DNA of 64,000 nt from JAFANK01 sp036741695 (GCA_036741695.1 DAINRU010000005.1:45124-109123); one strand, 5' to 3'; positions 34,165 to 43,223 are shown, counted from the first letter of the stretch. A program made the numbers and translations. The notes: generated from the sequence alone by a model not told the origin.

Positions 34165-34353
34165 ATGCGGAGCGTCGACGGTTATCGCGCGTCGCCGAAG
34201 GGTGCGGGAACTTCGAAGAAGATCCTCGCGCGGAAGTTCGGTTACGAGCACTCCCTTCCTTTCATCATCGGCAGCGAAGAAGAAAAAGTTACTCCCTCGC
34301 GTGAGGTGTCAGACCTTCCATCGAGACTCATCGACGAGGTGGACGACGAGTGA
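34165..34353 (+). CDS. Possible 62-residue hypothetical protein
   Basis: Starts ATG 34165 and ends 34353. A basic first half (SPKGAGTSKKILARKFGYEH) is followed by an acidic tail (SEEEKVTPSREV, LIDEVDDE). Third-position GC is about 70%, lower than in neighbouring genes but above random for a non-coding frame here. No Shine-Dalgarno, no family. Immediately upstream of the structured RNA at 34383. It may be a real orphan gene, or non-coding; I lean only slightly to coding. Confidence 0.3.
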   Translation: MRSVDGYRASPKGAGTSKKILARKFGYEHSLPFIIGSEEEKVTPSREVSDLPSRLIDEVDDE

Positions 34354-34382
34354 GACGACTATCGAAGGTGCGCGCTCACATC

Positions 34383-34511
34383 CGCTGCACCGCTCCCACG
34401 TCCCTCGGGGACGCAGCAAAGCTTCGGAACTATTGAGCTTTGCTGCTCAACTTCGCGCTCGACAGGTCGCGCTAGAGAAGCCCCGTGTCGGACGTGGGAG
34501 CCGGTGCAGCG
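34383..34511 (+). ncRNA. Structured RNA candidate: 21-bp closing stem with three-way junction
   Basis: The closing stem pairs CGCTGCACCG (34383-34392) with CGGTGCAGCG (34502-34511) and CTCCCACGTCC (34393-34403) with GGACGTGGGAG (34490-34500), with a single bulged C. Inside: CGGGG/CCCCG (34406-34410/34481-34485); a perfect 11-bp hairpin GCAGCAAAGCT/AGCTTTGCTGC (34413-34423/34436-34446, 12-base loop); and a hairpin CTTC-GCGC/GCGC-GAAG (34451-34480). GATTGTTTTTCTTC follows near 34533, favouring plus-strand transcription. It is not tRNA, tmRNA, RNase P or SRP RNA by their core motifs. A divergent 6S RNA or a fabF leader element is possible. Confidence 0.65.
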
Positions 34512-34546
34512 AAAGTGGGCGCGCTCTGCGCTCGATTGTTTTTCTT

Positions 34547-34560
34547 CTTCTATATAGAAG
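34547..34560. repeat. Perfect 14-base palindrome CTTCTATATAGAAG upstream of fabF
   Basis: Lies 66 bases before the fabF start and after the T-rich tract that may end the structured RNA. The AT-rich centre and exact symmetry suit a regulator binding site; FapR-type sites are longer, so no regulator is named. Confidence 0.4.
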
Positions 34561-34625
34561 GGCTGCGCACGCTTGGCGGGGACAAGGGCGCACCCTCAAC
34601 GTCTGACGAAGCAGCCCATATCAGC

Positions 34626-35879
34626 ATGCACAACAACTCACGCCGGGTGGTGATCACGGGGATAGGCGCCATCACCCCCTTGGGCAACTCCGCGCCCGAG
34701 TTCTGGTCGAACGTCATCCGCGGGCGCAGTGGCGTCGATCACATCACCCTCTTCGATGCCTCCAACCTCGCGACGCGATTCGCCGCCGAGGTGCGGGGCT
34801 TCGATCCCGTCCAGGCGATCGGCAAGAAGGACGCGCGCAAGATGGACCGTTTCGCCCAGTTCGCCTTCGTGGCGGCCGTCGAAGCGGTCGCCGACTCCGG
34901 GCTGCAGATCACCGATAGCAACCGCGAGGACATCGGCGTCATCATGGGCTCGGGCATCGGCGGCATCACGACGATCGAGCAACAGACCAAGGTCATGAAC
35001 GAGCAGGGGCCGGACCGGCTGTCACCGTTTTTCATCCCCATGCTCATTAGCAACATCGCACCCGGGCTCATCTCGATGAAGCTCGGCGTGCGCGGCCCCT
35101 CCCAGACCGCGGTCTCAGCCTGCGCCTCGTCGAACAACGCCATCGGCGAAGCCATGCGCGTCATCCAGCATGGCGACGCGGAGGTCATGATCTCGGGCGG
35201 CTCTGAGGCGCCGATCACGCCATTGGCCGTCGGCGGTTTTTGCTCCATGCGCGCGCTTTCGACGCGTAACGATGACCCCAAGACGGCGAGCCGGCCGTTC
35301 GACAAGACCCGTGACGGATTCGTCATCGGCGAGGGTGGTGGAGCGTTCGTGCTCGAGGAACTCGGCCACGCCCGGGCACGCGGCGCGCGCATATACGCCG
35401 AGATCATCGGGTACGGGCAGTCCTCCGACGCCTACCACATGGTCGCTCCCGATCCGGAGGCGCGCGGGGTGAAGCTGGCAATGGTCCGGGCGCTGCGCGA
35501 CGCCGGCATCAAGCCGACCGACATCGATTACATCAACGCTCACGCCACCTCGACCGACCTCGGCGACTCCGCCGAGACCCAAGCGGTGAAAGCGGTGTTC
35601 GGCGAGCACGCCAAGACGATTCCGGTCAGCTCCAACAAGTCGATGTTCGGCCACGCGCTAGGCGCAGCTGGGGCGCTCGAGGGCATCTGCACGGTGTTCG
35701 CCCTGTACCACGGCATCATACCGCCGACCATCAATTACGAGCACGTGGACCCCGCCTGCGATCTCGATTGCGTGCCGAACGTGGCTCGCAAGCACGAGGT
35801 CAGCACCGGTCTGTCCAATTCGTTCGGCTTCGGCGGGCACAATGCGGTGCTCGTCTTCCGGAAGTTCTCCGAAAACTAA
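34626..35879 (+). CDS. fabF: Beta-ketoacyl-ACP synthase II
   Basis: Condensing enzyme of type II fatty-acid elongation. 417 residues from ATG 34626. VVITGIGAITPLG at the N-terminus; active-site Cys in TAVSACASSNNAIG; His in NAHATSTDLGD and SMFGHALGAAGA; SFGFGGHNAVLVF at the end. acpP, normally just upstream, is missing; the 34.0-34.6 kb region takes its place. fabF is followed by rnc after 3 bases, the usual fabF-rnc-smc order. Confidence 0.96.
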   Translation: MHNNSRRVVITGIGAITPLGNSAPEFWSNVIRGRSGVDHITLFDASNLATRFAAEVRGFDPVQAIGKKDARKMDRFAQFAFVAAVEAVADSGLQITDSNREDIGVIMGSGIGGITTIEQQTKVMNEQGPDRLSPFFIPMLISNIAPGLISMKLGVRGPSQTAVSACASSNNAIGEAMRVIQHGDAEVMISGGSEAPITPLAVGGFCSMRALSTRNDDPKTASRPFDKTRDGFVIGEGGGAFVLEELGHARARGARIYAEIIGYGQSSDAYHMVAPDPEARGVKLAMVRALRDAGIKPTDIDYINAHATSTDLGDSAETQAVKAVFGEHAKTIPVSSNKSMFGHALGAAGALEGICTVFALYHGIIPPTINYEHVDPACDLDCVPNVARKHEVSTGLSNSFGFGGHNAVLVFRKFSEN

Positions 35880-35882
35880 GAC

Positions 35883-36608
35883 GTGGCAGAAGGGTCCGCC
35901 CGCCGACGCGGCTTGCGCGCTCTCGCCCGCGAGCTGCGCTTAGGCGACGGTTGCGTCGACAACGGCCTGCTCGACACGGCCTTCACCCATGATTCCTACG
36001 CATCCGAGCATAGCGGCCGCGGCGCTATCTCCAACGAACGGCTCGAGTTCTTGGGCGACGCGTTGCTCGGCGCCGTCGTGGCGCACGCGCTCTACCTGCA
36101 GCATCCCGAGAAGGCCGAAGGCACCCTCTCGCGGATGCGAGCAGCGCTTGTCTCGCGCGCGGCGCTCGCACAGACCGCGCGTAGGCTCAGGGTCGCGCCC
36201 TTGCTCCGGCTTGGTCGTGGCGAGACGGCCGCGGGAGGCGCGCAGCGGCCCTCGATCCTCGCCGCCGCCTTCGAGGCGATCGTCGGCGCCGTCTACCTGA
36301 GCGAGGGCCTCGAGCCGGCGCGTCGTTTCATCGAGCGTTCCCATCTGGCGCATGCGGGAGCGAGCGAGACGAAAGATCCCAAGACCGCACTGCAAGAGTA
36401 TGCACAGGCAAAGTTTAAGAAGGCACCGCACTACGCCATGACGGCGCAGAGCGGTCCTCCGCACGCGCGGGTCTTCACGGTCACGGTGTCCGTCGCGGGC
36501 AGGACGGTGGGGTCCGGCGACGGAGCAAGCCTGAAGCAGGCGGAGTCGGCCGCTGCGCGCGAGGCGCTCGTGACACTGCGAGGCGGGAGCCGCCCGGACG
36601 TGAGGTAA
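35883..36608 (+). CDS. rnc: Ribonuclease III
   Basis: Cleaves double-stranded RNA in rRNA and mRNA maturation. 241 residues from GTG 35883. The catalytic signature ERLEFLGDALLG and second acidic motif FEAIVGAVYLSEG are intact; a C-terminal double-stranded-RNA-binding domain starts near residue 162 (DPKTALQEYAQAKF) and ends with KQAESAAAREAL. Its stop TAA (36606-36608) is in the same frame as smc and only 6 bases before the proposed smc start. Confidence 0.95.
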   Translation: MAEGSARRRGLRALARELRLGDGCVDNGLLDTAFTHDSYASEHSGRGAISNERLEFLGDALLGAVVAHALYLQHPEKAEGTLSRMRAALVSRAALAQTARRLRVAPLLRLGRGETAAGGAQRPSILAAAFEAIVGAVYLSEGLEPARRFIERSHLAHAGASETKDPKTALQEYAQAKFKKAPHYAMTAQSGPPHARVFTVTVSVAGRTVGSGDGASLKQAESAAAREALVTLRGGSRPDVR

Positions 36609-36614
36609 TCGCGC

Positions 36615-39600
36615 ATCTACCTTAAGAGCATAGATCTCTTCGGCTTCAAGACGTTCGCGGAGCGGACGCACCTCGATTTCCACCCCGGCGTCTCCGCGAT
36701 CGTCGGTCCCAACGGGTCCGGCAAATCGAATTTCGTCGACGCGGTGCGTTGGGTGCTCGGCGAGCAGAGCGCCCGCCAGCTGCGCGGCGCTCGCATGGAC
36801 GACGTGATCTTTGCCGGGAACTCGCAGCGCCGGCCGCTGGGCATGGCCGAAGTCACCCTCACCTTCGACAACACCGATGGCGCGCTGCCCACGCCCTTCG
36901 CTGAGCTTGCCATCACCCGGCGCGCCTACCGCTCGGGCGAGAGCGAGTTCTTCCTCAACAAGGCGCAAGTGCGCTTGCGCGACATCACCGATCTGCTGCT
37001 GGGCACGGGCCTCGCCGCCGAGCTCGCCGCCATCGTCTCCCAAGGCGAGATCGACGCGATCCTCTCCGCCAAGCCCGAAGCGCGGCGCGAGCTGTTCGAG
37101 GGGGTCGCAGGCACGGCGCGTTACCGTGCACGCAAACGCGAAGCGCAACGGCGCCTCGAACAGACGGCGACGAATGCCTTGCGCCTCAACGACCTGCTCA
37201 TCGAGCTCGAGAAGCAGATCCCGGCGATCGAGCAGCAGGTGCGTCGCGCTAAGCGCTATCAGAAGGTCTCGACCCAACTGCGCGATTTCGAGATCCTCTC
37301 ATACGTGCGCAAGACCGCGGCACGCCGCGAGGAGCGCGCGCGCATCGTCGAGTCGCTGGGAGCCGACGAGCACGAAGCCGCAACGGCGGCCAAGCAGCAC
37401 AGCGAGCTGCAAGCCGCCCTCAACAAGGCGCGCTACGAGGAATATCAAGCCTCGCTCGCCCTGGACGAGCGCAACGCCGAACACACACGGCTCGCCCACG
37501 AGCTTCAGGAGCACGCCTCGGCGCACGCCGCGGAGAGCGCCCGGATCGCGGAGCTCGCGCGCACGCTTGAATCCTTGGAACGCGATGTCGACGCGGCGGC
37601 CAACGCCGCCACGCAGGCGGATGCCCGGCTTTCGAGCGCGATAGAAGATCTCAGGCGCAGCCGCGAAGGACGCGACGAGGCGCTCAGCCTCGCCGAATCG
37701 GCCGCATCAGTCGAAGCGACCGGCACCGCGCAGTGGGAACGAGCCTATGCCGCGCTTCGTGCGGTCGAAGATGCGCGCACGCGAGCGGTCGCTCGCTCGA
37801 CCGAGAGCGCGTCTGCGGCCGCAGCTGCCGAGCACGAGTTCGAACAGCTCCGCGAAGAGGTCAAACGGCTCGCCGGCGAGATCCAGGCCGCAGACTCGGG
37901 TGTGACGCGCAGCCGCGCCAGGGCCGCGCAGGTCGGCACCGACCTTGACGGCCTGACCACGCAGGCCTCGGCGCTTGAGGTCGAGCTGCGCAAGCTCGAG
38001 AGCGCCGCCAAAGCTGCCGCGAAGGTGGTGGACGAGGCCCGGCGCGCTCGCGAGCACGCGCACGCGCGGGTCACGCAGCTGACTGCCAAGCGTGACGCGC
38101 TCAAACAGTTCGAGACCGGATCGACCGGCGCGCCGGCGGGCGCACGTGCCTTGCTCGAAGCGGCGACGAACGGCGCGCTCTCGGGCGTGCTGGGAGCTCT
38201 CGCCGGTCAGATCAAGGTCGACGATCGCTATGCCATCGCCATCGATGCCCTGCTCGGTGTTCACGCGCATGATGTGATCGTCCGGACGCTCGCCGATGCG
38301 AGGGCGGCGATGCAGCTGTTGAAGAGCACGCAAGCCGGCCGGGCGACGATCGTCGCGCTCGAGGCTCTGCCGCGCTCGCGCACGCACGAAGACGCAAAGG
38401 TGGGTGGGGGCATCCTCGGACGTGCGGTCGATCTCGTCACCTGCGACGCCAAGCTCCGGCCGGCGATCGAACATGCCCTAGGGCAGAGCTTCGTCGTCGC
38501 GACCCTGGATGACGCGTTCGCCTGCTCGCAGCGGATGGTCGATGCCGCGTTTGTGACGCAGGACGGCGACGTGATCCGCGGCGGCGTCATCTCGAGCGGT
38601 GCGGGCGTCGGGCCGGTCGGCGCGCACGCTGCGCTTGGGATGCTCGAGGACGAGATACGCGCGCAGACAGACGCAGCGCGCCACGCCGATGCGGCGCTTG
38701 ACGCCGCGATGCGGGCCATGGACGCGGCACAGCTGCGCGTGGAAGAACGCAAGGGCGACGCTGCCGCGCTGGCGTTGCGCCAGCACGACCTCACGGTCGC
38801 AGCTGAGCACCTGGCGCGCGAGCAAGAGACGTTGGAACAGCGCCACGTGACGCTGCGAGAGCTCGACGACAAGCGAAAGGGTCAGCTCGCGGCGGCGCAG
38901 GATGCCGCGCAGCGCCATCGCAAAGACGCGGCTGAACTCTCCCGCGAGGTCGAGGTGCTCGAGGCGCAGCGGAACGAGGCGCTGGGCACGGCAGATTCGC
39001 TCGCGCTCGAGCTGAGCGGCACGCGAGCGCGTCACCGCGATGCGGCGGCGAATGCGGCAGCGCTCGTCGAGCGCGTGGCCCAGCTTTCCGACGACGTCGA
39101 GGCATCGCGGGCGGAGCTCGAGCGAGCCCAGACGCAGCGCAAAGAACGGCTGGCAACGCTGTCACGTACGCGCGAGGAGCGCGAACGCGGCGCGACGGAC
39201 GTCGAACGCCTGGCGGCGCAGCGCAGCAATGCCGAGAAAGCGCTTGCCGCCGTCGCGGCGGGTTTGACGCAGGTGCGCGAGCGCCGCGACGCCTGCGCAA
39301 GCACGGCGCGCGAGCTCGATGCGGCCTATGCCCAAGAAGAGCAACAGGGCCGGGAGCAGTCGCTCGAACTCGAGCGCCTGCGCATACGTCTGGCCGAGAT
39401 CGACGCCGAGCTGACGCTGCTGCAGCAGACCTTCTCGCAGAATCCAGCGACGCAACACGAATGCGATGACGTCGACGCACGCTATACGGATTTCGTGGAC
39501 GACGCCGACGCACAGGTGCGCAGGCTGCGCGAGGAGCTACTGCGCCTGGGCAACGTGAATCTCAACGCTCTCGAGGATCGCGCCGCCACGCTCGAACGCT

Positions 39601-40163
39601 GCGAGTTCTTACGGGCTCAGCTGCACGACCTGGAAGCGGCACGCGCGGGGATTTTGGCGAGCATCGCCGAGATCGACGCTGAATCGCTGCGGAAGTTCAA
39701 CGAGACGTTCGAGAAAGTCGCGGTCGCCTTCTCCGAGACGTTCACGCGATTGTTCAACGGCGGCAACGCCAAGCTCTGGGTGAGCGAGGCCGAGGATCCT
39801 ACGGAAGCGGGCATCGAGATCTCGGCGCAACCGCCGGGCAAGAAGATGCAAAACCTCAATCTGTTGTCGGGTGGCGAACGAGCGCTCACCGCGGTCGCGC
39901 TTATCTTCGCGACGTTGCAGGTGCGGCCGAGCCCCTTCTACATCTTCGACGAGATCGACGCAGCGCTCGACGAGGCCAACGTCGGACGTTTTGGCGTCCA
40001 GCTGGCAGAGCTGGCCGGCAATGGGAGATCCCAGATCATCATCATCACGCACAACAAGGCGACGATGACCCTCGTCGACCGCATGTACGGCGTGACGATG
40101 AGCGAGCCGGGCGTCTCCAACGTCTTGTCACTGTCGCTGGAGCGCGCGGGTGCCGCACGATAG
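36615..40163 (+). CDS. smc: Chromosome segregation protein SMC, apparently starting at an AUC codon
   Basis: 1,182-residue ATPase that condenses and segregates chromosomes. Reading from ATC 36615 gives the textbook N-terminus (I/M)YLKSIDLFGFKTFAER, with Walker A GPNGSGKSNF. There is no ATG, GTG or TTG between the in-frame TAA at 36606 and GTG 36744, which lies past Walker A and cannot be the start. GAGGT at 36602-36606 is well spaced before ATC. Then two coiled-coil arms, a hinge (about 480-600, ALSGVLGALAGQIKV), the signature LSGGERALTAVAL and Walker B FYIFDEIDAALDEAN. Overlaps purH by 14 bases. Confidence 0.95.
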   Translation: MYLKSIDLFGFKTFAERTHLDFHPGVSAIVGPNGSGKSNFVDAVRWVLGEQSARQLRGARMDDVIFAGNSQRRPLGMAEVTLTFDNTDGALPTPFAELAITRRAYRSGESEFFLNKAQVRLRDITDLLLGTGLAAELAAIVSQGEIDAILSAKPEARRELFEGVAGTARYRARKREAQRRLEQTATNALRLNDLLIELEKQIPAIEQQVRRAKRYQKVSTQLRDFEILSYVRKTAARREERARIVESLGADEHEAATAAKQHSELQAALNKARYEEYQASLALDERNAEHTRLAHELQEHASAHAAESARIAELARTLESLERDVDAAANAATQADARLSSAIEDLRRSREGRDEALSLAESAASVEATGTAQWERAYAALRAVEDARTRAVARSTESASAAAAAEHEFEQLREEVKRLAGEIQAADSGVTRSRARAAQVGTDLDGLTTQASALEVELRKLESAAKAAAKVVDEARRAREHAHARVTQLTAKRDALKQFETGSTGAPAGARALLEAATNGALSGVLGALAGQIKVDDRYAIAIDALLGVHAHDVIVRTLADARAAMQLLKSTQAGRATIVALEALPRSRTHEDAKVGGGILGRAVDLVTCDAKLRPAIEHALGQSFVVATLDDAFACSQRMVDAAFVTQDGDVIRGGVISSGAGVGPVGAHAALGMLEDEIRAQTDAARHADAALDAAMRAMDAAQLRVEERKGDAAALALRQHDLTVAAEHLAREQETLEQRHVTLRELDDKRKGQLAAAQDAAQRHRKDAAELSREVEVLEAQRNEALGTADSLALELSGTRARHRDAAANAAALVERVAQLSDDVEASRAELERAQTQRKERLATLSRTREERERGATDVERLAAQRSNAEKALAAVAAGLTQVRERRDACASTARELDAAYAQEEQQGREQSLELERLRIRLAEIDAELTLLQQTFSQNPATQHECDDVDARYTDFVDDADAQVRRLREELLRLGNVNLNALEDRAATLERCEFLRAQLHDLEAARAGILASIAEIDAESLRKFNETFEKVAVAFSETFTRLFNGGNAKLWVSEAEDPTEAGIEISAQPPGKKMQNLNLLSGGERALTAVALIFATLQVRPSPFYIFDEIDAALDEANVGRFGVQLAELAGNGRSQIIIITHNKATMTLVDRMYGVTMSEPGVSNVLSLSLERAGAAR

Positions 40164-41718
40164 ACCCATTGCGCTCCTCTCGCTCACCGATCGATCCGGC
40201 CTCCACGAACTAGCACAAGCGCTGACCGCGGCCGGGTATCGGCTCGTGGCGACGTCGGGCACCGCAGCAGCCATTCGTGCGCTACAGCTGCACTGCGATG
40301 ACGTCGAGGCGATCACCGATTTTCCACCGCTGCTCGGCGGGCGCGTCAAGACGTTGCATCCCAAGGTGTTCGGGGGCATCTTGGCCCGGCCGGAGCTCGC
40401 TGACGACGCGCGCGAGATCGAGCACCACGCCATCGGGTTGGTCCCAGTCGTGGCGGTGAACCTGTATCGTTTCGCGCAGACCGCCTCGCGCCCGGACGCC
40501 ACCGAGACGGAGATCATCGAGCAGATCGACGTCGGCGGCGTGTCGTTGCTGCGCGCCGCGGCCAAGAACTACGAGAATGTCAGCGTGCTGGCGGAACCTG
40601 GGTTGTATCAAGAATTCATCGCTGCGCTCGCGCGCGGTGGACCGACGCTTGAAGAACGCCGTCGCTTCGCAGCGCGCGCGTTCGCACTCGTCGCCGAGTA
40701 CGACGATGCCATCGCGTCGTACTTCGCGCGCGGCGGCCGCGAGGGGTTACCCGACGTGCTGTCGCTCAATCTGCCTTTGCGCAGCCGCTTGCGCTATGGC
40801 GAAAACCCGTGGGCCCGCGCAGCATTCTATCACGGCGAGGAAAAGGCGTTCCCGCAGGCTCTGTCCGGCAAGACGCTCTCCTACAACAACATGCTCGACG
40901 TCGATTCGTGCCTACGGTTGATCGCGCCCATCAACGAGCCGGAGGGCTTCCCGCCCGACGCGGCTGCGCGCAAACCGGTCCTCGCAGCGATCGTCAAGCA
41001 TACCGTCCCGTGCGGCCTCGCGGGTGCGAACAGCTCACGCGATGCCCTCGCTGCGGCGCTGGGAGCGGATCCGATCTCGGCCTTCGGCGGCATCGTGGCG
41101 CTGAGCGAACGGCTCGATCGTACGAGCGCCGAGCTTCTGCGCTCGCGCTTTCTCGAAGTCGTCGCCGCGCCAGAGTTCGATGACGCGGCGCTCGAACTGC
41201 TGCGTGCGAAGAAGAACCTCCGCCTCTTGCGCTTCTCCCCCGAACTCCCGTCACAGTTGCGCGCCGGCACGACCGTCCGCTCCGCACTGGGCGGCGTGCT
41301 CGCCGAGCAGCCCGACCCCGAGGCGCCACCGGATGTGTGGAAGGTGGTCACGGAGCGCCGGCCGAGCTCTCAGGCATGGCGCGACCTGCTCTTCGCCTTC
41401 GGCGCGGTGCGCCAGGTGAAATCCAATGCCGCAGTCGTCGTGCGCGATCAGGTCACGCTCGGGGTGTGCGGTGGTCAGACCAACCGCGTCGCGGCCGTCG
41501 AGCTCGCCTGCCGCCGCGCGGGCCAAAGCGCGCTGGGCGCGGTGCTCGCCACCGACGGTTTTTTCCCATTCGCTGACGGGATCGAAGCGGCGATCGCGGC
41601 TGGGATCGTCGCCGTTGTCGCGCCGAGCGGTTCGATCCGCGATGCTGAAGTTATCGAGGCGGCGCGCGCCGCCGGCATCGCGCTTGTCTTCACCTCGCGC
41701 CGCTACTTCCTGCACTGA
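40150..41718 (+). CDS. purH: Bifunctional AICAR formyltransferase/IMP cyclohydrolase
   Basis: Last two steps of IMP synthesis. 522 residues from GTG 40150, inside the end of smc. The cyclohydrolase domain (1-195) shows ATSGTAAAIRAL, GGRVKTLHPKVFGGIL and VNLYRF; the transformylase domain has RYGENPWARAAFY, the catalytic KHTVPCGLA (usual KHxNPCG, with V for N) and ATDGFFPFADGIE. Length is normal. Its 3' end overlaps the convergent DUF1980 gene by 29 bases. Confidence 0.95.
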   Translation: MPHDRPIALLSLTDRSGLHELAQALTAAGYRLVATSGTAAAIRALQLHCDDVEAITDFPPLLGGRVKTLHPKVFGGILARPELADDAREIEHHAIGLVPVVAVNLYRFAQTASRPDATETEIIEQIDVGGVSLLRAAAKNYENVSVLAEPGLYQEFIAALARGGPTLEERRRFAARAFALVAEYDDAIASYFARGGREGLPDVLSLNLPLRSRLRYGENPWARAAFYHGEEKAFPQALSGKTLSYNNMLDVDSCLRLIAPINEPEGFPPDAAARKPVLAAIVKHTVPCGLAGANSSRDALAAALGADPISAFGGIVALSERLDRTSAELLRSRFLEVVAAPEFDDAALELLRAKKNLRLLRFSPELPSQLRAGTTVRSALGGVLAEQPDPEAPPDVWKVVTERRPSSQAWRDLLFAFGAVRQVKSNAAVVVRDQVTLGVCGGQTNRVAAVELACRRAGQSALGAVLATDGFFPFADGIEAAIAAGIVAVVAPSGSIRDAEVIEAARAAGIALVFTSRRYFLH

Positions 41719-42292
41719 TCGCTTCGACGTCCGCATCGGCGAGCGCGTAGCGGGTCTCGCCGTCGTGCATGGATGCTTGCACGAGGCCGCGCACGCGGAC
41801 GAACGTCTGTGCAGGCAGATGGACTGCGTGGCGTACGAACACGTCGAAGCCCACGTCAACCGCGTCTGCCGCGCAGCACGTCATGACCGGTCGAGACACC
41901 GATGCAGGAGCGCCACCTGCTGGCGGTCGCCACCATCCCGTGACCGACAGCTGTTTGCCCACAAGCGACTGCGGCCTGTCGTCCACCGCTTCGAGCGCAG
42001 CGAAGAGATCGTCGCTCGATCCGGCCGCGTCGCGATGCGCTCGCACCGCGATCCCATGCGTCGCCACTCGCCCGCTTGGCGGGGGCAGGTGCGCAGGTAA
42101 CGCCGTGCCTGCGGCGAGGCCGAGCGCACACGCGAGCGCGAGGGGGCCAGTCGTGGCGGCGCTCGCACCTTCGTGCCGTCGCATGCGCGTGACGAGTCCC
42201 ACTGCGAAGAGTACAGCGACCGCGACGAGCAGCCAAGCCGGCTCGAGCACGAGCGCCGCGATCCGGCCATGGCCGCACGCACCCGCGATCAT
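41690..42292 (-). CDS. DUF1980/TIGR03943-type membrane protein, permease partner
   Basis: 200 residues. Two membrane helices (EPAWLLVAVAVLFAVGLV and GPLALACALGLAAGTAL) precede an extracytoplasmic OB-like domain with LSVTGWW and the family hallmark PVMTCCAADAVDVGF, then VRVRGLV. In this family the protein accompanies UPF0718 permeases, as it does here. ATG 42292 is 25 bases after the permease stop; upstream GTG starts are possible. Likely the metal-related accessory subunit; substrate unknown. Confidence 0.8.
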   Translation of the reverse strand: MIAGACGHGRIAALVLEPAWLLVAVAVLFAVGLVTRMRRHEGASAATTGPLALACALGLAAGTALPAHLPPPSGRVATHGIAVRAHRDAAGSSDDLFAALEAVDDRPQSLVGKQLSVTGWWRPPAGGAPASVSRPVMTCCAADAVDVGFDVFVRHAVHLPAQTFVRVRGLVQASMHDGETRYALADADVEAISAGSSGAR

Positions 42293-42317
42293 CCCGCTCG
42301 TGCCCGCGACCGCGACG

Positions 42318-43223
42318 TCACCGGCTCGCAAGCAGATATCCCATCGTGCAGGCGAGGAGCGCGGCGCACGACGCGCGCACAGCGTGTGCGACGCCAAAGC
42401 ATCGGCCGAGCAGCCAGAGCTGGCGGATGTCACAACATTGCGCAGCGATCATGAAGGCGAGCTGCGCGCCCGGCCGTTCGAACAGGACGCGCGCGAGCAC
42501 CGCATCGGCGCTCGAGCATGGAGAGAGCAGTGCGCCCGCCACAGCGGCGCCAAAAGCTCCGCTCCCGCGCGCTACGTCTGGGTGGAACGCGAGGCATGCG
42601 GCGCTGAGTGCGGCCGCAACGGCGAACGAAGCGATGCCGGTTCCTGCCAGAGCGACGAACGAATCCAAAAAGCCGGATGGTTCGCATTCATGCGGCGAGC
42701 GCGCTGCAGGCAGCCGCGACCAGGCGAGGGCGGTCAGCGTTGCAGCGATGGCGCCGGCCACAAGGCGGCTGTAGAGCATGTGCGGCCCGAGAACGGTAGC
42801 TGTGGTGACAAGGGCGAGCGGATTGCAGCAGCTGGCCCACACGATCGCATACGCCGCAAGCCATGACGGCATGGCACGCAGTGACGGAGCATAGGCGTTC
42901 ATCGAGCAGTCGCAACCCGGGAAGAGGAGCGCGAACAATGGCATCGTCCAGAGCCTGACGCGACGCGATCGCGTGTTGCGACGCGTGATGGTCGTGAGGG
43001 TGGCTGCGCCCGCCGCACCGCAGGCCACAAACGGCGCCGCTGCCAACAGCATCGAGCAGAAGTACGACCACATCCGTGCGAGCTCGGGCGCCGCGGACGC
43101 CATGCGTGGCAATGCGCTGGCCGGCGGGAAGAACGCCGCCAGCAGCGCTGCGCAGAGCGCCACGCTGGGAACGATGATGGCTCGCAAGTATGTCGGCGCA
43201 GGACGCCGAAACGATAGCTGCAT
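42318..43223 (-). CDS. UPF0718/DUF318-type predicted permease
   Basis: 301 residues from ATG 43223, eight or so membrane segments. Cysteine motifs FPGCDCSMNAYA, WASCCNPLALV and LLSPCSSADAVLAR are typical of the family, members of which export or handle metal(loid)s or organoarsenicals. The first helix is IIVPSVALCAALLAAFF. Divergent from hisS with 43 bases between starts, so promoters must overlap. Operon with the DUF1980-type gene. Confidence 0.82.
   Translation of the reverse strand: MQLSFRRPAPTYLRAIIVPSVALCAALLAAFFPPASALPRMASAAPELARMWSYFCSMLLAAAPFVACGAAGAATLTTITRRNTRSRRVRLWTMPLFALLFPGCDCSMNAYAPSLRAMPSWLAAYAIVWASCCNPLALVTTATVLGPHMLYSRLVAGAIAATLTALAWSRLPAARSPHECEPSGFLDSFVALAGTGIASFAVAAALSAACLAFHPDVARGSGAFGAAVAGALLSPCSSADAVLARVLFERPGAQLAFMIAAQCCDIRQLWLLGRCFGVAHAVRASCAALLACTMGYLLASR

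Noticed and set aside
34407..34431. Resemblance to the c-di-GMP-I riboswitch core (GGGACGCA...AAAGC)
   Set aside because: The second conserved half and the expected three-stem layout are missing.
34028..34606. 192-codon plus-strand frame through the lysine-rich micro-gene and structured RNA
   Set aside because: Composition is Arg/Ser-rich noise, no ribosome site, and it crosses the long inverted repeat.
35940..37277. 445-codon minus-strand frame opposite rnc and smc
   Set aside because: Covers catalytic motifs of RNase III and SMC on the other strand; no recognisable protein.
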